In this document: piece after piece, positions 19,301 through 21,176 of the stretch
Layout: each line of letters starts with the position of its first letter
Position numbering within the stretch: position 1 is the stretch's first letter
Virus record (IMG/VR): IMGVR_UViG_3300010885_032908
Location: 1 to 21,176 of that record
Source of the DNA: a virus
Reading direction: 5' to 3' (one strand)
DNA length: 21,176 bases
Position numbers and translations under genes: made by a program
Notes under the pieces: model-generated
The model's database searches: none
What the model saw: only the letters and a program-made list of their open reading frames with translations
What the model was told of the DNA's origin: nothing

Positions 19301-19539
19301 ATAGCGGCATCGAGGTCGTATTTTAATGCTGTGAGTTTTTGATTTTCTGCGTTAAACGCCAACCTAGCATCATTTGCTGGGCCGCCAGCCTGTAATGTTA
19401 ACCGTTCAACTGCATCGGCGTTTTGATAAGCAGGAGAAGCCACAAGGGCTTTCATGGCAGCAACACGTTCGTCGTTCTTCTGCTTGACTACTAGATACTG
19501 TGCTTCCCATTGCGCATCTAACTCTTTTGCTGTTGCCAT
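16345..19539 (-). CDS. Large modular baseplate hub-type structural protein
   Basis: The product has 1,064 residues. The order of parts is: a helical, probably coiled-coil head (1-95), an acidic Pro/Ala/Glu linker (95-170), a folded module (about 175-395, with VPNPLHAYSSYTYGLSWHML and IPYLLVINFYGYDDEG), a Lys/Glu/Gln-rich linker (400-450), a short module (455-500), a charged stretch (500-535), a module (about 538-675), a linker (680-748), a module (about 750-862, with VRLKIVGDPQFIKQDDIYY and SGIYKVISVESTLAQGKFEQ), an acidic tail and an Ala-rich end (990-1064). The last module (G-x-Y-x-V-x-x-V-E ... F-x-Q-T-L-x-L-x-R) resembles the gp27/gpD hub fold, and the gene lies just before the gp5 spike, so a hub role is inferred. 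T4 gp27 is only 391 residues. It could instead be a linker-rich protein joining hub and wedge. Structural role likely; exact identity uncertain. Confidence 0.6.
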   Translation of the reverse strand: MATAKELDAQWEAQYLVVKQKNDERVAAMKALVASPAYQNADAVERLTLQAGGPANDARLAFNAENQKLTALKYDLDAAIAAEKKAAEDAKNAPPPQPAEQQNDTAAGAVEETQGTVETTPLPADEAARLNGADNTDTEESRGEDPVNLTNKSVLAAIGVPDDNESAAKTARLNRTMEITPGASSEIQVVPNPLHAYSSYTYGLSWHMLTKEDFNSMAQDPNGDWKPGHTLVASAGKYGGEGSGFERDINFQDDFYFENFKMNSIIGSQAGNAGTNAVDISFTLVEPYGITLIDRMIDACVNEVDGKNYLEIPYLLVINFYGYDDEGMGQQIENQRKYIPLKLISMGIKAGIKGAEYTISGVPYTHSGFQESVGTAPANFEVVASTLQDFFKDDATVDARTKASFNERQESDAKAQQNESAQAEDAQTRETTQKKDATSGKTDAEKKEDSGYTVQSFPAAYNAWQELTVKNNHATDFNTISVKFDKKILDAFNGEGGKIVYEKAQQKTQVAEKNSKNQKERAQTVQADAGKPKGQPDFKVSKWNIRGGDSITTIINSAMINSNYIRKQLIDPTIGVEQNAEKLGKDLLWWKIVPSVQMRKFCTKTSRWFMDITYHVISYTVNNRTHPNAPKSMPTGWHKDYQYLYTGQNDDIIDFSIEFDTAFYTAVSIDRGKNQSITTTPGPEEENLDEQAPGKGNKDATQSPVTPPKVVLVNEQANATAGGQAKRDGKSVAAASLQDQQNNGGSADQLSVRLKIVGDPQFIKQDDIYYTPAARQFDSGEEAYGDGNVGGADGSIATDGGEIHVRLSWRTPVDIDEETGFMRSDGKYSASAFSGIYKVISVESTLAQGKFEQTLELIRLPDQPNDFGSSGNSSTDIRTDIPQAISASNADTGFEAVDSEGANSVEVQKTKVMTELMSPKDPQSNDENSNAGQIEKANEDTEAVDPQAEKLQDVVNNGETIQSVEDIPADSPTVGKGVAEAGPVTTTVIPPYKAATAFVTSAASTKVPDVISTAASKANIPIDQIVSNSNYTSVYQAALANNTPPLLAAKQASDAAKAAIALGN

Positions 19540-19543
19540 TTGA

Positions 19544-19846
19544 TTAGAGTCCTAGTGCAGTAACAAGAGTTTCTTTTTTAGGAATGCTAATTGCCACGCC
19601 CGGAATAAAATCGCCAATTGGATTTTTTAATACGTTAGGATTCCGCGTAGCAAACACCCACCACAGATTTGCATCGCCGTATAAATCATATGCTAATAGG
19701 TCAGGGCGGTGTTTGTATACTCGGTCAATCGTGTACCTCACATCATCCTGTCTTGCCGGAAACGACCTAGTTTTAAGTACATCTAAAAAATTACTAAAAC
19801 GTTCAGTCCTGTAATATGGACTAGACTTAGAATATTCTACAGCCAT
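19544..19846 (-). CDS. 53: Baseplate wedge protein gp53 (short form)
   Basis: The product has 100 residues with the gp53 signature: DVRYTIDRVYKHRPDLLAYD (35-54), LYGDANLWWVFATRNPNVL and NPIGDFIPGVAISIPKK. In T4, gp53 (196 residues) clamps neighbouring wedges together to form the dome; only one compact unit remains here. The G-x-x-I-x-I-P end recalls LysM-like tail proteins, to which gp53 is thought to be related. The start overlaps the stop of the upstream gene by one base (TAATG), and AGGAGG lies 9 nt upstream within that gene. The stop is 4 nt before the hub-type gene, so it probably belongs to the same transcript. It contains no Cys. Confidence 0.9.
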   Translation of the reverse strand: MAVEYSKSSPYYRTERFSNFLDVLKTRSFPARQDDVRYTIDRVYKHRPDLLAYDLYGDANLWWVFATRNPNVLKNPIGDFIPGVAISIPKKETLVTALGL

Positions 19847-21150
19847 TATAAAAATCCTCCTGGGCCTTTTTTAGTCCCTAGTTGTATCGCCGACAAGTCT
19901 CCTTGTGCATAACTGCTGGTGCCATATGATTCGTGTATTCTTTTGCGACTATACACAGGCTGTAGCGTTACGCTTAGTGTGCTCATTGTGGGCACTCGTG
20001 TGCCAGCAAAAGTACCAACCAGTGGAATGTAGTCTACATCATTGGGCATGGTGTGCGTAAAGTTCGTAACAACACAACTCACATGTGGAAAGTAGTAGTC
20101 TCCGTACCCATCAAGAAACACAATAGTTGGAGGCTGTCCTGCATTGGTTTCTTGTCCAAAAAACATGCGAGTACATGCTCTTAAAAAATAAACAACAGAT
20201 AGCACGTATTCACCTTCGCGCTGATTTTGTGCTGTGAACTCTCCTGAGATAGTGATTGCCGAAACATCGGATCCTTCATAAAAATAACTTTTATAGTTAC
20301 TGTGTGTTAGTCCTTGTTCCTGATATCTAGCATTGTGTGAAACAGTAATTGCCGGAGTGTATGGAAATACTATTCCGTCGATATCGCTATTTGCAATTGG
20401 ACCCATCATGAAGCTAGAATTTTCTTTGTAAAAAAGGCTTGACCTTGGTGGTAGACTGATTCGTACTCGCCAGTCTTCGTCTGTGGGCACACCTGCTGTG
20501 CTACGAACTCCGCTTATGATAGTAGGCTCACTGTTCCAGGTCTTGGTGGAATTTGTTCCGCCACGATTTAATCCAGCATTGTTTATACGAGCATTGCTTG
20601 GATCTATATTTTCTTCATTTTCTTGAAGCATTGCATCTTCATTGACCATGCCCTGATTGTCTGCTGCTGTTTCTTGTGCAGGACCATCATTCACCGTGGT
20701 ATTATAGTCTGAGTTACCAGCCAACGATCCTTCAGCAGCTGGTGTTTCTGCCGGCTTTGTTTCTGGCAATACTTCTGGGTATTTCTTTTCTTCAACCGGT
20801 GGTTGTGTTTTTGGTACCGAGTCTGCGTTTATTTTATTATATTCAGCTAACTGTTCGGCACTTGGTTCTGTCTTTGTTGAAGTATAAAATTCGCCTTCTG
20901 AATTTACATATTTTGGATTTCCAGAGTTTGCATCCACTCCTGCGTATTTGTCAGTTGTGGGATTATTGGTTATAGCGGCTGCTTCTCTTCTGTAGTTTGC
21001 TTGTTGCTCCAGAAGAGCGCCACGCTCTTGACGTATTGCATCTTGCTTTGCAGGATCGCCATCTGCAGCCTGGACACGCTTGCGCCAGTCAACGAGCTTT
21101 GCATCAACTGCGGCTTTGTCAGCTTTTATTTCGTCTAATGAGCGTGCCAT
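19846..21150 (-). CDS. 48: Baseplate tail-tube cap protein, gp48-like
   Basis: The product has 434 residues (T4 gp48: 364). Residues 1-60 are charged and helical (MARSLDEIKADKAAVDAKLV), probably a coiled coil. Residues 65-215 are a Pro/Glu/Asn-rich linker. Residues about 225-405 form the folded part: DEDWRVRISLPPRSSLFY, IVFPYTPAITVSHNARYQ, ITISGEFTAQNQREGEYV, VVYFLRACTRMFFGQ, VFLDGYGDYYFPHVSCVVTN, MPNDVDYIPL and LSVTLQPVYSRKRIHE. This pattern is one I associate with the tube cap of marine T4-like phages, which sits on the hub and starts the tail tube. gp54 is the alternative. The start at 21150 is the only ATG in view; the frame is open for the remaining 26 bases to the window edge, with AGAGGGG about 11 nt upstream. 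The stop overlaps the gp53 start. Confidence 0.6.
   Translation of the reverse strand: MARSLDEIKADKAAVDAKLVDWRKRVQAADGDPAKQDAIRQERGALLEQQANYRREAAAITNNPTTDKYAGVDANSGNPKYVNSEGEFYTSTKTEPSAEQLAEYNKINADSVPKTQPPVEEKKYPEVLPETKPAETPAAEGSLAGNSDYNTTVNDGPAQETAADNQGMVNEDAMLQENEENIDPSNARINNAGLNRGGTNSTKTWNSEPTIISGVRSTAGVPTDEDWRVRISLPPRSSLFYKENSSFMMGPIANSDIDGIVFPYTPAITVSHNARYQEQGLTHSNYKSYFYEGSDVSAITISGEFTAQNQREGEYVLSVVYFLRACTRMFFGQETNAGQPPTIVFLDGYGDYYFPHVSCVVTNFTHTMPNDVDYIPLVGTFAGTRVPTMSTLSVTLQPVYSRKRIHESYGTSSYAQGDLSAIQLGTKKGPGGFL
19856..19861 (-). promoter_or_regulatory. Shine-Dalgarno AGGAGG for gp53 inside the tube-cap gene
   Basis: AGGAGG lies 9 nt before the gp53 ATG, within the Pro-Gly-Gly codons near the end of the tube-cap gene. 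With the TAATG stop-start overlap this is a textbook layout for translational coupling. Confidence 0.8.
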
Positions 21151-21176
21151 AAGTATGTAATCCCCTCTTGCTATTG

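Noticed and set aside
1-21176. Novel defence system, CRISPR array, tRNA, mobile element or integration site
   Set aside because: Coding density on one strand is nearly complete, all genes fit tail structure, and no short direct-repeat array, cloverleaf or transposase motif was seen.

Overview
This window is a block of virion structural genes from a tailed phage with a contractile tail of the T4-like (myovirus) type, most like the T4-like phages of marine and freshwater bacteria (cyanophages and pelagiphages). The evidence is protein content: clear relatives of the T4 baseplate proteins gp25, gp6, gp53 and gp5, a gp48-type tail-tube cap, and a giant structural protein with segments I recognise from cyanophage-type baseplate proteins. 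The host cannot be named from this sequence. Family names rest on motif recall, not on a search.

Everything lies on the minus strand, so transcription runs from right to left. In that order the genes are: tube cap gp48-like (21150-19846), wedge gp53 (19846-19544), a 1,064-residue modular hub-type protein (19539-16345), the gp5-like spike with OB fold and beta-helix (16331-14880), a 257-residue protein resembling a lysozyme or transglycosylase fold (14878-14105), wedge gp25 (14087-13692), a very large gp6 (13642-10130), and a giant gene starting at 10083. I checked that giant frame triplet by triplet to the left edge: it has no stop in 3,361 codons and continues outside the window. It sits where T4 carries gene 7, directly after gene 6.

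The first five genes are packed with a 1-nt overlap or gaps of 1-13 nt. Some ribosome-binding sites are written into the last codons of the preceding gene, which suggests translational coupling. The three downstream wedge genes (25, 6 and the giant one) have gaps of 17-49 nt. An AATAAATA motif, close to the T4 late promoter TATAAATA, lies before gp25 and gp6, and a weaker version lies before the giant gene. No stretch over 50 bases lacks a gene. I see no tRNA, CRISPR array, insertion sequence or attachment site.

Together the products would build the baseplate. gp5 forms the membrane-piercing spike, probably with the hub-type and lysozyme-like proteins. gp53, gp25, gp6 and the giant protein form the wedges. 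The gp48-like protein closes the hub and starts the tail tube. Points worth a second look are the giant protein (75-76 residue tandem repeats, recurrent G-x-G-Y modules, one cysteine in 3,361 residues), the lysozyme-like protein with no glutamate where a catalytic one would be expected, the linker-rich hub protein, and the Met-Ala start shared by all eight genes.
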